A model generated the notes under the pieces. The model was not told where the DNA came from and ran no database searches. It was given only the letters and a program-made list of their open reading frames with translations. Below, in pieces: positions 63,785 to 64,000 of a stretch of 64,000 bases of DNA. Numbering within the stretch: position 1 is the stretch's first letter; each line of letters starts with the position of its first letter. Both the position numbers and the translations under genes were made by a program. Location of the stretch: NCBI RefSeq assembly GCF_013283645.1, contig NZ_JABEKV010000003.1, positions 1 to 64,000 of the forward strand. The letters are read 5' to 3'. This stretch comes from Sinorhizobium psoraleae (GTDB taxonomy: Bacteria > Pseudomonadota > Alphaproteobacteria > Rhizobiales > Rhizobiaceae).

Positions 63785-63808
63785 GGCGCCGACATTCGCG
63801 TCGGCGCC
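63785..63808 (-). terminator. Stem-loop downstream of glnII
   Basis: GGCGCCGAC (63785-63793) pairs perfectly with GTCGGCGCC (63800-63808) around ATTCGC. It begins 15 bases after the glnII stop codon (minus strand). No T-run follows, but the stem is very stable. Confidence 0.65.
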
Positions 63809-63823
63809 GCGGGGAGTATTTAC

Positions 63824-64000
63824 TTACGCTACTTTCGCGACGCTGCCTTCGGTCGGAACGGTCGAGATCGTCTTCAGCACCTGCGAAGCGATCTGGTAGG
63901 GGCAGCCCTGGGAGTTCGGGCGGCGGTCTTCGAGATAGCCACGATAGCCGTTGTTGACGAAGCTGTGCGGCACGCGGATGGATGCACCGCGGTCGGCAAC
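63824..64000 (-). CDS. glnII: Glutamine synthetase type II, C-terminal end (partial)
   Basis: The last 58 codons read VADRGASIRVPHSFVNNGYR, then GYLEDRRPNSQGCPYQIASQ and VLKTISTVPTEGSVAKVA. This is the C-terminus of eukaryote-like glutamine synthetase II: RGASIRVP is the substrate-binding strand, and GYLEDRRP (with the glutamate and arginines of the active site) is highly conserved. It makes glutamine from glutamate, ammonia and ATP and in rhizobia is usually under NtrC control. The upstream part is cut by the window edge. Confidence 0.92.
   Translation of the reverse strand, partial: VADRGASIRVPHSFVNNGYRGYLEDRRPNSQGCPYQIASQVLKTISTVPTEGSVAKVA

Overview
The window looks like part of a large secondary replicon (chromid) of a Sinorhizobium/Ensifer-type alphaproteobacterium. 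The codon use is GC-rich. There are many ABC transporters, each with its own LacI or GntR regulator, dispersed palindromic intergenic repeats, and the 3' end of a type II glutamine synthetase gene (glnII) at the right edge. From general knowledge, glnII and the ibpA-iatA-iatP inositol transporter lie on pSymB in S. meliloti. A pSymB-like origin is therefore the best guess, but it is an inference from gene content.

Left part (1-12 kb). A minus-strand operon encodes a MocD-like di-iron oxygenase, a Rieske ferredoxin, a ferredoxin reductase, a PanB-like hydroxymethyltransferase and PurU. It faces a divergent LacI regulator and looks like an oxidative demethylation system with one-carbon handling. 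The otsBA trehalose genes follow. Next is a gene-poor, partly decayed stretch with an XRE regulator, a ROK-family kinase whose conserved blocks appear in circularly permuted order, two tiny membrane proteins and a single-domain KpsC-like Kdo transferase.

12-25 kb. A sugar-acid catabolic block. One minus-strand unit is GntR, D-erythronate dehydrogenase (DenD), an SDR and a CUT1 ABC transporter. Next to it is a tetronate module: lacI-otnC on the minus strand, diverging from ltnD-otnI-otnK on the plus strand across two LacI-type operators. Together these give an apparently complete route from L-threonate and D-erythronate to dihydroxyacetone phosphate.

25-39 kb. A YrbL-like protein, a CUT2 sugar transporter with a divergent LacI regulator, and a DUF1349 protein. 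A DNA-repair cluster follows (ligD, ku, a BRCT/TPR protein, an alpha/beta hydrolase, an exonuclease III), then a beta-hydroxyacid dehydrogenase.

39-51 kb. Small rhizobial proteins and an AT-rich gap. Then comes a myo-inositol uptake locus (IolI-like isomerase, ibpA, iatA, iatP) with two exact GGAA-N6-TTCC sites of the IolR/RpiR type. A second CUT2 transporter (ATPase-permease-binding protein) diverges from its LacI regulator across a perfect double operator.

51-64 kb. A TctD/TctE two-component system, an orphan periplasmic binding protein and the tripartite tricarboxylate transporter tctCBA. These are followed by a small DUF1127-like protein, a 1207-residue FecR-TPR-beta-barrel fusion, a HAD-IIA phosphatase and the partial glnII. 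Five copies of a two-palindrome intergenic repeat (RIME-like) lie at 39, 40.4, 53.9, 55.1 and 58.4 kb. I saw no tRNA, rRNA, CRISPR array, insertion sequence or replication origin.
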